Origin: Membranipora membranacea
Taxonomy: Eukaryota; Bryozoa; Gymnolaemata; Cheilostomatida; Membraniporidae
NCBI GenBank assembly: GCA_914767715.1
Contig: OU612068.1
Location: 24,056,001 to 24,120,000 of the forward strand
Length of the DNA stretch: 64,000 nt
Direction: 5' to 3'
A model generated the notes under the pieces. That model saw only the letters and a program-made list of their open reading frames with translations. It ran no database searches and was not told the DNA's origin. Positions 46,051 through 59,108 of the stretch are shown here, in pieces. Numbering within the stretch: the first letter of the stretch is position 1; each line of letters begins with the position of its first letter. The position numbers and the translations under genes were made by a program.

Positions 46051-49000
46051 GGTCCCACACCTCTATTTATTTCCCCATTGCTTTACATGCAAACTATGTT
46101 GACTTGTCACCCCAATAGGCCTGCTTCAGGTTCTTTCAATTCTTTAGCCATACCACTCAAAATGATGGTATACTTCTGCTCTTCCATATTGGTGACTATG
46201 GGTTGAAAATTCGTTGTCATAATTTTTCAGTGGCCCCATATGTAAGACCATTGCATTTATCACACATTTCCGGTCTAGTTTTCATTAGCCAAACCGTATG
46301 CATTGATCTTCCTAAAATGATTTTGCAAAAAGAAATTTCATAATTTCATTCAATAAATTTCCATTGCAAATACACCTGAAAATATTAACAGGGTTCAATA
46401 TCACTGATAGCAGTGCTTTTGAATTGGCTACAGCCTCATTTGTCATCAGCATACTAATCATTTTATTTTGGAGGATGGGTGCAACAAGTTGACCTTCACC
46501 CAATTACAGGTGTATTACCTAATAGTGACCGGACTGACAGTAACGGGTATTCAAAGTTGGTCACACAAGACCTCTGTTGGTACGCTAGCATGGCGCGAAG
46601 TTCGGAGGCGATCCATCCATAGCGTGACTGGCCACGGCCATTTGACCATAAGACCGTTGCCCTCAAAACTCACCTTGTCAGGCTTTGCTCCCTTATTGGT
46701 CTCTAAAACGGTATCTTGCTTAGGTTGCAGCTTACAGATATACAATGTGCATGACCATCATCAGCAAAGTCTGCAGCGACGGCTCAGGTTGTCTACAGAC
46801 ATAAGACAGAAGAGATGTTAAGCTAAAGTGTGACGTATACATGTCAGTTGGAAGTAACTTTTCCTTGTCAAGCGGGGAGATAACTTCAAATAATGACCCA
46901 TTGACTGAAGATATAGCTGTTTATTGAGTAATGGGGTGGGGTTTTGACCTTCAAAAATGCATTCAAGGAGACACTCATTAATTCAACACACTTAAATCTA
47001 GTCAGAGTCTTATAAAGAAGAAGAGAGAAGAAGTCCGGACTTGCCCGACAGGTGCAAATTCATGTGCTGTAAGCACCAGACGAAGTGTTTTATGAGGTTA
47101 AGAGATAGTATAGTCATATTGATTGAGGATTGGGGTGTAATATTGGTGTTTGGGGATGGCAGCCTGAGGTATGTGAGCCAAATTTGGGGTTTTGGGGTAA
47201 GCTTTTGGGGTTTAGGGGTCAGGTTCGGGGTCAATATTTGGGGTTTGCAGTTCGCAGTTTGGGGTTTGCAGCCTACACTTTGGGGTCCACGGCCTACTTT
47301 CTGGGGTTGAGGGGTCATAAACGAGGGTTTGGGGTTTAGATGTCAGTTTTTGGGGTTTGGGGGTCCGTTTTTGGGGTTTGGGGGTCACTTTTTGGGGTTT
47401 GAGGGTCAATATTTGGGGTTTGCAATTCGCACTTTGGGGTTTGCAGCTCACAGTATGGGGTTTGCAGCATGAATGAAGTTTGGGGTTTGCAGCTCGCATT
47501 TGATTTTGGGGTTTGTAGCTTGAAGTTTTGGGTTAACAGCTGGCAGTTTTGGGTTTTTGGGATCAAAAGCGGATTCAGGGGTCAACAGTTGGGGTTCAAC
47601 ACGACGACATGTTGCTCAACTAACCCAGCACTCTTTGCCAACACATATCTTCTTAGCACCAATATGATTATGTTAACCTAGTTCATACAGAACAAGCCAC
47701 CAGCCACCCCCCCCCCCCCCCCTACCCAACCCTACCTGTGCCCACCAGTGTCACTAACCTTTAAATGTTCCAAAACCTACCCTGCCAGGAAACTGAATAA
47801 TTTTTTTCCTTTGAAGTTGCTATATTTACTGCAATCAGCTGATTGTGCAATTTGTCTGCTAGGGCTTCTATTAGGTCCCACACCTCTATTTATTTCCCCA
47901 TTGCTTTACATGCAAACTATGTTGACTTGTCACCCCAATAGGCCTGCTTCAGGTTCTTTCAATTCTTTAGCCATACCACTCAAAATGATGGTATACTTCT
48001 GCTCTTCCATATTGGTGACTATGGGTTGAAAATTCGTTGTCATAATTTTTCAGTGGCCCCATATGTAAGACCATTGCATTTATCACACATTTCCGGTCTA
48101 GTTTTCATTAGCCAAACCGTATGCATTGATCTTCCTAAAATGATTTTGCAAAAAGAAATTTCATAATTTCATTCAATAAATTTCCATTGCAAATACACCT
48201 GAAAATATTAACAGGGTTCAATATCACTGATAGCAGTGCTTTTGAATTGGCTACAGCCTCATTTGTCATCAGCATACTAATCATTTTATTTTGGAGGATG
48301 GGTGCAACAAGTTGACCTTCACCCAATTACAGGTGTATTACCTAATAGTGACCGGACTGACAGTAACGGGTATTCAAAGTTGGTCACACAAGACCTCTGT
48401 TGGTACGCTAGCATGGCGCGAAGTTCGGAGGCGATCCATCCATAGCGTGACTGGCCACGGCCATTTGACCATAAGACCGTTGCCCTCAAAACTCACCTTG
48501 TCAGGCTTTGCTCCCTTATTGGTCTCTAAAACGGTATCTTGCTTAGGTTGCAGCTTACAGATATACAATGTGCATGACCATCATCAGCAAAGTCTGCAGC
48601 GACGGCTCAGGTTGTCTACAGACATAAGACAGAAGAGATGTTAAGCTAAAGTGTGACGTATACATGTCAGTTGGAAGTAACTTTTCCTTGTCAAGCGGGG
48701 AGATAACTTCAAATAATGACCCATTGACTGAAGATATAGCTGTTTATTGAGTAATGGGGTGGGGTTTTGACCTTCAAAAATGCATTCAAGGAGACACTCA
48801 TTAATTCAACACACTTAAATCTAGTCAGAGTCTTATAAAGAAGAAGAGAGAAGAAGTCCGGACTTGCCCGACAGGTGCAAATTCATGTGCTGTAAGCACC
48901 AGACGAAGTGTTTTATGAGGTTAAGAGATAGTATAGTCATATTGATTGAGGATTGGGGTGTAATATTGGGGTTTGGGGATGGCAGCCTGAGGTATGTGAG

Positions 49001-52000
49001 CCAAATTTGGGGTTTTGGGGTAAGCTTTTGGGGTTTAGGGGTCAGGTTCGGGGTCAATATTTGGGGTTTGCAGTTCGCAGTTTGGGGTTTGCAGCCTACA
49101 CTTTGGGGTCCACGGCCTACTTTCTGGGGTTGAGGGGTCATAAACGAGGGTTTGGGGTTTAGATGTCAGTTTTTGGGGTTTGGGGGTCCGTTTTTGGGGT
49201 TTGGGGGTCACTTTTTGGGGTTTGAGGGTCAATATTTGGGGTTTGCAATTCGCACTTTGGGGTTTGCAGCTCACAGTTTGGGGTTTGCAGCATGAATGAA
49301 GTTTGGGGTTTGCAGCTCGCATTTGATTTTGGGGTTTGTAGCTTGAAGTTTTGGGTTAACAGCTGGCAGTTTTGGGTTTTTGGGATCAAAAGCGGATTCA
49401 GGGGTCAACAGTTGGGGTTCAACACGACGACATGTTGCTCAACTAACCCAGCACTCTTTGCCAACACATATCTTCTTAGCACCAATATGATTATGTTAAC
49501 CTAGTTCATACAGAACAAGCCACCAGCCACCCCCCCCCCCCCTACCCAACCCTACCTGTGCCCACCAGTGTCACTAACCTTTAAATGTTCCAAAACCTAC
49601 CCTGCCAGGAAACTGAATAATTTTTTTCCTTTGAAGTTGCTATATTTACTGCAATCAGCTGATTGTGCAATTTGTCTGCTAGGGCTTCTATTAGGTCCCA
49701 CACCTCTATTTATTTCCCCATTGCTTTACATGCAAACTATGTTGACTTGTCACCCCAATAGGCCTGCTTCAGGTTCTTTCAATTCTTTAGCCATACCACT
49801 CAAAATGATGGTATACTTCTGCTCTTCCATATTGGTGACTATGGGTTGAAAATTCGTTGTCATAATTTTTCAGTGGCCCCATATGTAAGACCATTGCATT
49901 TATCACACATTTCCGGTCTAGTTTTCATTAGCCAAACCGTATGCATTGATCTTCCTAAAATGATTTTGCAAAAAGAAATTTCATAATTTCATTCAATAAA
50001 TTTCCATTGCAAATACACCTGAAAATATTAACAGGGTTCAATATCACTGATAGCAGTGCTTTTGAATTGGCTACAGCCTCATTTGTCATCAGCATACTAA
50101 TCATTTTATTTTGGAGGATGGGTGCAACAAGTTGACCTTCACCCAATTACAGGTGTATTACCTAATAGTGACCGGACTGACAGTAACGGGTATTCAAAGT
50201 TGGTCACACAAGACCTCTGTTGGTACGCTAGCATGGCGCGAAGTTCGGAGGCGATCCATCCATAGCGTGACTGGCCACGGCCATTTGACCATAAGACCGT
50301 TGCCCTCAAAACTCACCTTGTCAGGCTTTGCTCCCTTATTGGTCTCTAAAACGGTATCTTGCTTAGGTTGCAGCTTACAGATATACAATGTGCATGACCA
50401 TCATCAGCAAAGTCTGCAGCGACGGCTCAGGTTGTCTACAGACATAAGACAGAAGAGATGTTAAGCTAAAGTGTGACGTATACATGTCAGTTGGAAGTAA
50501 CTTTTCCTTGTCAAGCGGGGAGATAACTTCAAATAATGACCCATTGACTGAAGATATAGCTGTTTATTGAGTAATGGGGTGGGGTTTTGACCTTCAAAAA
50601 TGCATTCAAGGAGACACTCATTAATTCAACACACTTAAATCTAGTCAGAGTCTTATAAAGAAGAAGAGAGAAGAAGTCCGGACTTGCCCGACAGGTGCAA
50701 ATTCATGTGCTGTAAGCACCAGACGACGTGTTTTATGAGGTTAAGAGATAGTATAGTCATATTGATTGAGGATTGGGGTGTAATATTAGGGTTTGGGGTT
50801 GGCAGCCTAAGGTATGTGAGCCGAATTTGGGGTTTCGGGGTATGCTTTTGGGGTTTAGGGGTCAGGTTCGGGGTCAATATTTGGGGTTTGCAGTTCGCAG
50901 TTTGGGGTTTGCAGCCTACACTTTGGGGTCCACGGCCTACTTTCTGGGGTTGAGGGGTCATAAACGAGGGTTTGGGGTTTAGATGTCAGTTTTTGGGGTT
51001 TGGGGGTCCGTTTTTGGGGTTTGGGGGTCACTTTTTGGGGTTTGAGGGTCAATATTTGGGGTTTGCAATTCGCACTTTGGGGTTTGCAGCTCACAGTTTG
51101 GGGTTTGCAGCATGAATGAAGTTTGGGGTTTGCAGCTCGCATTTGATTTTGGGGTTTGTAGCTTGAAGTTTTGGGTTAACAGCTGGCAGTTTTGGGTTTT
51201 TGGGATCAAAAGCGGATTCAGGGGTCAACAGTTGGGGTTCAACACGACGACATGTTGCTCAACTAACCCAGCACTCTTTGCCAACACATATCTTCTTAGC
51301 ACCAATATGATTATGTTAACCTAGTTCATACAGAACAAGCCACCAGCCACCCCCCCCCCCCCCCCTACCCAACCCTACCTGTGCCCACCAGTGTCACTAA
51401 CCTTTAAATGTTCCAAAACCTACCCTGCCAGGAAACTGAATAATTTTTTTCCTTTGAAGTTGCTATATTTACTGCAATCAGCTGATTGTGCAATTTGTCT
51501 GCTAGGGCTTCTATTAGGTCCCACACCTCTATTTATTTCCCCATTGCTTTACATGCAAACTATGTTGACTTGTCACCCCAATAGGCCTGCTTCAGGTTCT
51601 TTCAATTCTTTAGCCATACCACTCAAAATGATGGTATACTTCTGCTCTTCCATATTGGTGACTATGGGTTGAAAATTCGTTGTCATAATTTTTCAGTGGC
51701 CCCATATGTAAGACCATTGCATTTATCACACATTTCCGGTCTAGTTTTCATTAGCCAAACCGTATGCATTGATCTTCCTAAAATGATTTTGCAAAAAGAA
51801 ATTTCATAATTTCATTCAATAAATTTCCATTGCAAATACACCTGAAAATATTAACAGGGTTCAATATCACTGATAGCAGTGCTTTTGAATTGGCTACAGC
51901 CTCATTTGTCATCAGCATACTAATCATTTTATTTTGGAGGATGGGTGCAACAAGTTGACCTTCACCCAATTACAGGTGTATTACCTAATAGTGACCGGAC

Positions 52001-55000
52001 TGACAGTAACGGGTATTCAAAGTTGGTCACACAAGACCTCTGTTGGTACGCTAGCATGGCGCGAAGTTCGGAGGCGATCCATCCATAGCGTGACTGGCCA
52101 CGGCCATTTGACCATAAGACCGTTGCCCTCAAAACTCACCTTGTCAGGCTTTGCTCCCTTATTGGCCTCTAAAACGGTATCTTGCTTAGGTTGCAGCTTA
52201 CAGATATACAATGTGCATGACCATCATCAGCAAAGTCTGCAGCGACGGCTCAGGTTGTCTACAGACATAAGACAGAAGAGATGTTAAGCTAAAGTGTGAC
52301 GTATACATGTCAGTTGGAAGTAACTTTTCCTTGTCAAGCGGGGAGATAACTTCAAATAATGACCCATTGACTGAAGATATAGCTGTTTATTGAGTAATGG
52401 GGTGGGGTTTTGACCTTCAAAAATGCATTCAAGGAGACACTCATTAATTCAACACACTTAAATCTAGTCAGAGTCTTATAAAGAAGAAGAGAGAAGAAGT
52501 CCGGACTTGCCCGACAGGTGCAAATTCATGTGCTGTAAGCACCAGACGAAGTGTTTTATGAGGTTAAGAGATAGTATAGTCATATTGATTGAGGATTGGG
52601 GTGTAATATTGGGGTTTGGGGATGGCAGCCTGAGGTATGTGAGCCAAATTTGGGGTTTTGGGGTAAGCTTTTGGGGTTTAGGGGTCAGGTTCGGGGTCAA
52701 TATTTGGGGTTTGCAGTTCGCAGTTTGGGGTTTGCAGCCTACACTTTGGGGTCCACGGCCTACTTTCTGGGGTTGAGGGGTCATAAACGAGGGTTTGGGG
52801 TTTAGATGTCAGTTTTTGGGGTTTGGGGGTCCGTTTTTGGGGTTTGGGGGTCACTTTTTGGGGTTTGAGGGTCAATATTTGGGGTTTGCAATTCGCACTT
52901 TGGGGTTTGCAGCTCACAGTTTGGGGTTTGCAGCATGAATGAAGTTTGGGGTTTGCAGCTCGCATTTGATTTTGGGGTTTGTAGCTTGAAGTTTTGGGTT
53001 AACAGCTGGCAGTTTTGGGTTTTTGGGATCAAAAGCGGATTCAGGGGTCAACAGTTGGGGTTCAACACGACGACATGTTGCTCAACTAACCCAGCACTCT
53101 TTGCCAACACATATCTTCTTAGCACCAATATGATTATGTTAACCTAGTTCATACAGAACAAGCCACCAGCCACCCCCCCCCCCTACCCAACCCTACCTGT
53201 GCCCACCAGTGTCACTAACCTTTAAATGTTCCAAAACCTACCCTGCCAGGAAACTGAATAATTTTTTTCCTTTGAAGTTGCTATATTTACTGCAATCAGC
53301 TGATTGTGCAATTTGTCTGCTAGGGCTTCTATTAGGTCCCACACCTCTATTTATTTCCCCATTGCTTTACATGCAAACTATGTTGACTTGTCACCCCAAT
53401 AGGCCTGCTTCAGGTTCTTTCAATTCTTTAGCCATACCACTCAAAATGATGGTATACTTCTGCTCTTCCATATTGGTGACTATGGGTTGAAAATTCGTTG
53501 TCATAATTTTTCAGTGGCCCCATATGTAAGACCATTGCATTTATCACACATTTCCGGTCTAGTTTTCATTAGCCAAACCGTATGCATTGATCTTCCTAAA
53601 ATGATTTTGCAAAAAGAAATTTCATAATTTCATTCAATAAATTTCCATTGCAAATACACCTGAAAATATTAACAGGGTTCAATATCACTGATAGCAGTGC
53701 TTTTGAATTGGCTACAGCCTCATTTGTCATCAGCATACTAATCATTTTATTTTGGAGGATGGGTGCAACAAGTTGACCTTCACCCAATTACAGGTGTATT
53801 ACCTAATAGTGACCGGACTGACAGTAACGGGTATTCAAAGTTGGTCACACAAGACCTCTGTTGGTACGCTAGCATGGCGCGAAGTTCGGAGGCGATCCAT
53901 CCATAGCGTGACTGGCCACGGCCATTTGACCATTTGCCCTCAAAACTCACCTTGTCAGGCTTTGCTCCCTTATTGGCCTCTAAAACGGTATCTTGCTTAG
54001 GTTGCAGCTTACAGATATACAATGTTCATGACCATCATCAGCAAAGTCTGCAGCGACGGCTCAGGTTGTCTACAGACATAAGACAGAAGAGATGTTAAGC
54101 TAAAGTGTGACGTATACATGTCAGTTGGAAGTAACTTTTCCTTGTCAAGCGGGGAGATAACTTCAAATAATGACCCATTGACTGAAGATATAGCTGTTTA
54201 TTGAGTAATGGGGTGGGGTTTTGACCTTCAAAAATGCATTCAAGGAGACACTCATTAATTCAACACACTTAAATCTAGTCAGAGTCTTATAAAGAAGAAG
54301 AGAGAAGAAGTCCGGACTTGCCCGACAGGTGCAAATTCATGTGCTGTAAGCACCAGACGAAGTGTTTTATGAGGTTAAGAGATAGTATAGTCATATTGAT
54401 TGAGGATTGGGGTGTAATATTGGGGTTTGGGGATGGCAGCCTGAGGTATGTGAGCCAAATTTGGGGTTTTGGGGTAAGCTTTTGGGGTTTAGGGGTCAGG
54501 TTCGGGGTCAATATTTGGGGTTTGCAGTTCGCAGTTTGGGGTTTGCAGCCTACACTTTGGGGTCCACGGCCTACTTTCTGGGGTTGAGGGGTCATAAACG
54601 AGGGTTTGGGGTTTAGATGTCAGTTTTTGGGGTTTGGGGGTCCGTTTTTGGGGTTTGGGGGTCACTTTTTGGGGTTTGAGGGTCAATATTTGGGGTTTGC
54701 AATTCGCACTTTGGGGTTTGCAGCTCACAGTTTGGGGTTTGCAGCATGAATGAAGTTTGGGGTTTGCAGCTCGCATTTGATTTTGGGGTTTGTAGCTTGA
54801 AGTTTTGGGTTAACAGCTGGCAGTTTTGGGTTTTTGGGATCAAAAGCGGATTCAGGGGTCAACAGTTGGGGTTCAACACGACGACATGTTGCTCAACTAA
54901 CCCAGCACTCTTTGCCAACACATATCTTCTTAGCACCAATATGATTATGTTAACCTAGTTCATACAGAACAAGCCACCAGCCACCCCCCCCCCCCCCCCT

Positions 55001-57438
55001 ACCCAACCCTACCTGTGCCCACCAGTGTCACTAACCTTTAAATGTTCCAAAACCTACCCTGCCAGGAAACTGAATAATTTTTTTCCTTTGAAGTTGCTAT
55101 ATTTACTGCAATCAGCTGATTGTGCAATTTGTCTGCTAGGGCTTCTATTAGGTCCCACACCTCTATTTATTTCCCCATTGCTTTACATGCAAACTATGTT
55201 GACTTGTCACCCCAATAGGCCTGCTTCAGGTTCTTTCAATTCTTTAGCCATACCACTCAAAATGATGGTATACTTCTGCTCTTCCATATTGGTGACTATG
55301 GGTTGAAAATTCGTTGTCATAATTTTTCAGTGGCCCCATATGTAAGACCATTGCATTTATCACACATTTCCGGTCTAGTTTTCATTAGCCAAACCGTATG
55401 CATTGATCTTCCTAAAATGATTTTGCAAAAAGAAATTTCATAATTTCATTCAATAAATTTCCATTGCAAATACACCTGAAAATATTAACAGGGTTCAATA
55501 TCACTGATAGCAGTGCTTTTGAATTGGCTACAGCCTCATTTGTCATCAGCATACTAATCATTTTATTTTGGAGGATGGGTGCAACAAGTTGACCTTCACC
55601 CAATTACAGGTGTATTACCTAATAGTGACCGGACTGACAGTAACGGGTATTCAAAGTTGGTCACACAAGACCTCTGTTGGTACGCTAGCATGGCGCGAAG
55701 TTCGGAGGCGATCCATCCATAGCGTGACTGGCCACGGCCATTTGACCATAAGACCGTTGCCCTCAAAACTCACCTTGTCAGGCTTTGCTCCCTTATTGGT
55801 CTCTAAAACGGTATCTTGCTTAGGTTGCAGCTTACAGATATACAATGTGCATGACCATCATCAGCAAAGTCTGCAGCGACGGCTCAGGTTGTCTACAGAC
55901 ATAAGACAGAAGAGATGTTAAGCTAAAGTGTGACGTATACATGTCATTTGGAAGTAACTTTTCCTTGTCAAGCGGGGAGATAACTTCAAATAGTGACCCA
56001 TTGACTGAAGGTATAGTTGTTTATTGAGTAATGGGGTGGGGTTTTGACCTTCAAAAATGCATTCAAGGAGACACTCATTAATTCAACACACTTAAATCTA
56101 GTCAGAGTCTTATAAAGAAGAAGAGAGAAGAAGTCCGGACTTGCCCGACAGGTGCAAATTCATGTGCTGTAAGCACCAGACGAAGTGTTTTATGAGGTTA
56201 AGAGATAGTATAGTCATATTGATTGAGGATTGGGGTGTAATATTGGGGTTTGGGGATGGCAGCCTGAGGTATGTGAGCCAAATTTGGGGTTTTGGGGTAA
56301 GCTTTTGGGGTTTAGGGGTCAGGTTCGGGGTCAATATTTGGGGTTTGCAGTTCGCAGTTTGGGGTTTGCAGCCTACACTTTGGGGTCCACGGCCTACTTT
56401 CTGGGGTTGAGGGGTCATAAACGAGGGTTTGGGGTTTAGATGTCAGTTTTTGGGGTTTGGGGGTCCGTTTTTGGGGTTTGGGGGTCACTTTTTGGGGTTT
56501 GAGGGTCAATATTTGGGGTTTGCAATTCGCACTTTGGGGTTTGCAGCTCACAGTTTGGGGTTTGCAGCATGAATGAAGTTTGGGGTTTGCAGCTCGCATT
56601 TGATTTTGGGGTTTGTAGCTTGAAGTTTTGGGTTAACAGCTGGCAGTTTTGGGTTTTTGGGATCAAAAGCGGATTCAGGGGTCAACAGTTGGGGTTCAAC
56701 ACGACGACATGTTGCTCAACTAACCCAGCACTCTTTGCCAACACATATCTTCTTAGCACCAATATGATTATGTTAACCTAGTTCATACAGAACAAGCCAC
56801 CAGCCACCCCCCCCCCCCTACCCAACCCTACCTGTGCCCACCAGTGTCACTAACCTTTAAATGTTCCAAAACCTACCCTGCCAGGAAACTGAATAATTTT
56901 TTTCCTTTGAAGTTGCTATATTTACTGCAATCAGCTGATTGTGCAATTTGTCTGCTAGGGCTTCTATTAGGTCCCACACCTCTATTTATTTCCCCATTGC
57001 TTTACATGCAAACTATGTTGACTTGTCACCCCAATAGGCCTGCTTCAGGTTCTTTCAATTCTTTAGCCATACCACTCAAAATGATGGTATACTTCTGCTC
57101 TTCCATATTGGTGACTATGGGTTGAAAATTCGTTGTCATAATTTTTCAGTGGCCCCATATGTAAGACCATTGCATTTATCACACATTTCCGGTCTAGTTT
57201 TCATTAGCCAAACCGTATGCATTGATCTTCCTAAAATGATTTTGCAAAAAGAAATTTCATAATTTCATTCAATAAATTTCCATTGCAAATACACCTGAAA
57301 ATATTAACAGGGTTCAATATCACTGATAGCAGTGCTTTTGAATTGGCTACAGCCTCATTTGTCATCAGCATACTAATCATTTTATTTTGGAGGATGGGTG
57401 CAACAAGTTGACCTTCACCCAATTACAGGTGTATTACC
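46051..57438. repeat. Macrosatellite: 6.26 head-to-tail copies of a ~1.82-kb unit
   Basis: Units start (GGTCCCACACC) at 46051, 47874, 49694, 51517, 53335, 55151 and 56970; the last stops at about 57438. Lengths are 1823, 1820, 1823, 1818, 1816 and 1819. The copies differ by few substitutions. Each unit has about 1 kb of ordinary sequence, a ~470-bp block dense in G runs on the plus strand (first unit about 47128-47600; TTTGGGGTTTGCAG-type 14-21-bp subrepeats), a poly-C tract of 11-16 and a short tail. Open frames recur in every copy (for example 117 codons from 46468, 93 codons from 47748), but they recur because the copies are near identical. The minus-strand frames rich in KPQ are translations of the G-rich block. 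I see no gene in the unit. Confidence 0.97.
47128..47600 (+). repeat. G-run block inside macrosatellite unit 1 (present in every unit)
   Basis: Dozens of GGGG or GGGGG runs are separated by T-rich or TTTGCAG spacers, with strong G/C strand skew. It meets the simple pattern for intramolecular G-quadruplexes many times over. Equivalent blocks follow at intervals of about 1.82 kb through unit 6. TTTTGGGG-like stretches resemble ciliate telomere repeats but are interspersed with other sequence. Confidence 0.85.
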
Positions 57439-57857
57439 ATCTCTGATCGATAGAGAATGAATTAATTCACTTAGCTTGAGTGCAGCTGAATTTCAGTATT
57501 TAGGAGACGTATGGATGATTACCCAAACTTTTGGATATACACTTATCATTTTCTCATTCCTGTTAAAATATTCTAATTTATATTTAGAAAATCTGATATC
57601 ACCTTTTAACAGTTTTAGAAGAGCATTTAACACATGTTTTTGACAAGAAAAGTGACATCGAAACTGTGTATTGCTAGCCTAAGCTCAGCAGAGAGAACTA
57701 ATGATGCAGAGCTAGGTAATTCTGTTTCGATCATGTCTGTTTGATAAAATTAAAGTTGCCCTCTTTTTTAGCCAAATGTAGGTGCTCAATATTTGTGACA
57801 GAAGCTCCATCGATCAGAGATACACATGCTAATAGTGTAATCTCGAAATCAGTGTGT
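57439..57857. other. Right flank of the macrosatellite
   Basis: Unit similarity stops abruptly after GTGTATTACC. The 400 bases that follow match nothing else in the window, and no gene was recognised. Confidence 0.5.
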
Positions 57858-57965
57858 GGTCAATCAGCTGGTGAATGCTATTTTCAAAAGAATTCGCGAA
57901 TTAGGTCAATATTTTGGTCCAGCATGCAATCACTTTCTCTTCAAAACAGGAGGGATGAGCTAGAC
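57858..57965 (+). repeat. Inverted 108-bp copy of the reverse-transcriptase fragment at 45754-45861
   Basis: The plus strand encodes GQSAGECYFQKNSRIRS...NRRDELD, the same residues as the minus strand at 45861-45754, and the DNA appears identical over 108 bp. The two form inverted repeats about 12 kb apart that enclose the macrosatellite. Confidence 0.85.
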
Positions 57966-57975
57966 GAATCTACGA

Positions 57976-58082
57976 CATTTAAACCCAACAATTTAGACCC
58001 AACCAAATAGACCCACTACAAAATAGACCCAATACAAAATAAACCCACTACAAACTAGACCCAGAACAAACTAGACCCAATT
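57976..58082. repeat. 16-bp minisatellite
   Basis: AAATAGACCCACTACA-type units begin at 58005, 58021, 58037, 58053 and 58069, an exact 16-bp period, with two more diverged units before them (TTTAAACCC, TTTAGACCC). Confidence 0.85.
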
Positions 58083-59108
58083 TATCACGATTGACAAAGG
58101 CTGCAAACTCAAGTCTATACTCTCATAAAAGCTCTTTCCTGATTGGCCATGTTTTTTACTCTTTCTTTTCCCACACCACCAGCTAAGCCCAACGTTTTCA
58201 TTGGTTGAATACTTGTTACCAAAAAGACCCAGCTATTTCATTGGTTCTTAACTAACTATAGTACTGGGTGATAAACTTCATGCTGTGATCAGTATTATTA
58301 TCCCAAAAAGCAATTTATGATTAGAGGGGATTGTCCTCTTTATATGCATGGGTAGCAAATTTCAAATTTAGAAAATGCTTTCATATCAATAATCAGGAGG
58401 GAATGATTTTTTCAGTTTTCACAATAAATTCAGACAACTATTTGTTAAACCAAACCTAGATAATTTCAATCAAGGAGTAATAGCGGACTGTTACTCCTTG
58501 TTTCAATCAAGGAGTATAAGGGACAGCCAAAACTAAAACATGTCCTCCAAAGTTTATGATGGAACTTCTGTCGTTGACGCAATCTTGCTCAGATCACTGA
58601 TTTGAGCAAGGAGAATTCTCTCTGCTCAGATCAAAACTTTTAAATCCTTGGTTCAAGTATGTGAACAAACCTGTTGTTGTCAAAGTTTATCTCAGTCTTT
58701 TAACTAACATGTGAGTGAGTCAACTGTGGAGGACAAGACTACAAAAATCGTCCACCCTGACATCACTACATGGATTTAAAGCTCCCTCACTCATAGAATG
58801 CAAACTGTATCGATTTTATTGCATGAGTGATTCAACCTAGGCAACAGTTTGTAGCGTGATGATGAAAATGGGGCAGCTGAAATAAAGCTAATCCGTCTGT
58901 CTATATATTTTACTTTTTGCTTCAATTAACGCAAAAGGTTAAATTCCTGCAATCAACTTCTGAGTCAAGACATATTTTGTATCAGAATCTCACTGTATTA
59001 TGTAATATCAACATGGATCTACAGTTCATTGAACCAATAAGTGATGGTTTAGTTTTTGCAAAAAAAATTTATTGTTTCAACAGATCACAGGAACAGGTTG
59101 AGATGCAT
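58083..59108. other. Non-coding stretch
   Basis: No exon was recognised. A short inverted pair lies near 58476-58503 (AAGGAGTAATAG / CTGTTACTCCTT). This is the presumed 3' side of the MULE-like gene. Confidence 0.4.

Noticed and set aside
47128-47600. Interstitial telomere (TTTTGGGG-like)
   Set aside because: G runs are separated by varied spacers such as TTTGCAGTTCGCAG, and no uninterrupted telomeric tandem exists.
46312-57422. Repeated open frames (63-117 codons) in each macrosatellite unit as a multigene family
   Set aside because: They recur on both strands and overlap one another because the DNA copies are near identical. None resembles a known protein, and the KPQ/WGF-rich ones merely translate the G-rich block.
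46051-57438. CRISPR-like array
   Set aside because: Units are 1.8 kb, contiguous and without unique spacers; the genome is eukaryotic.
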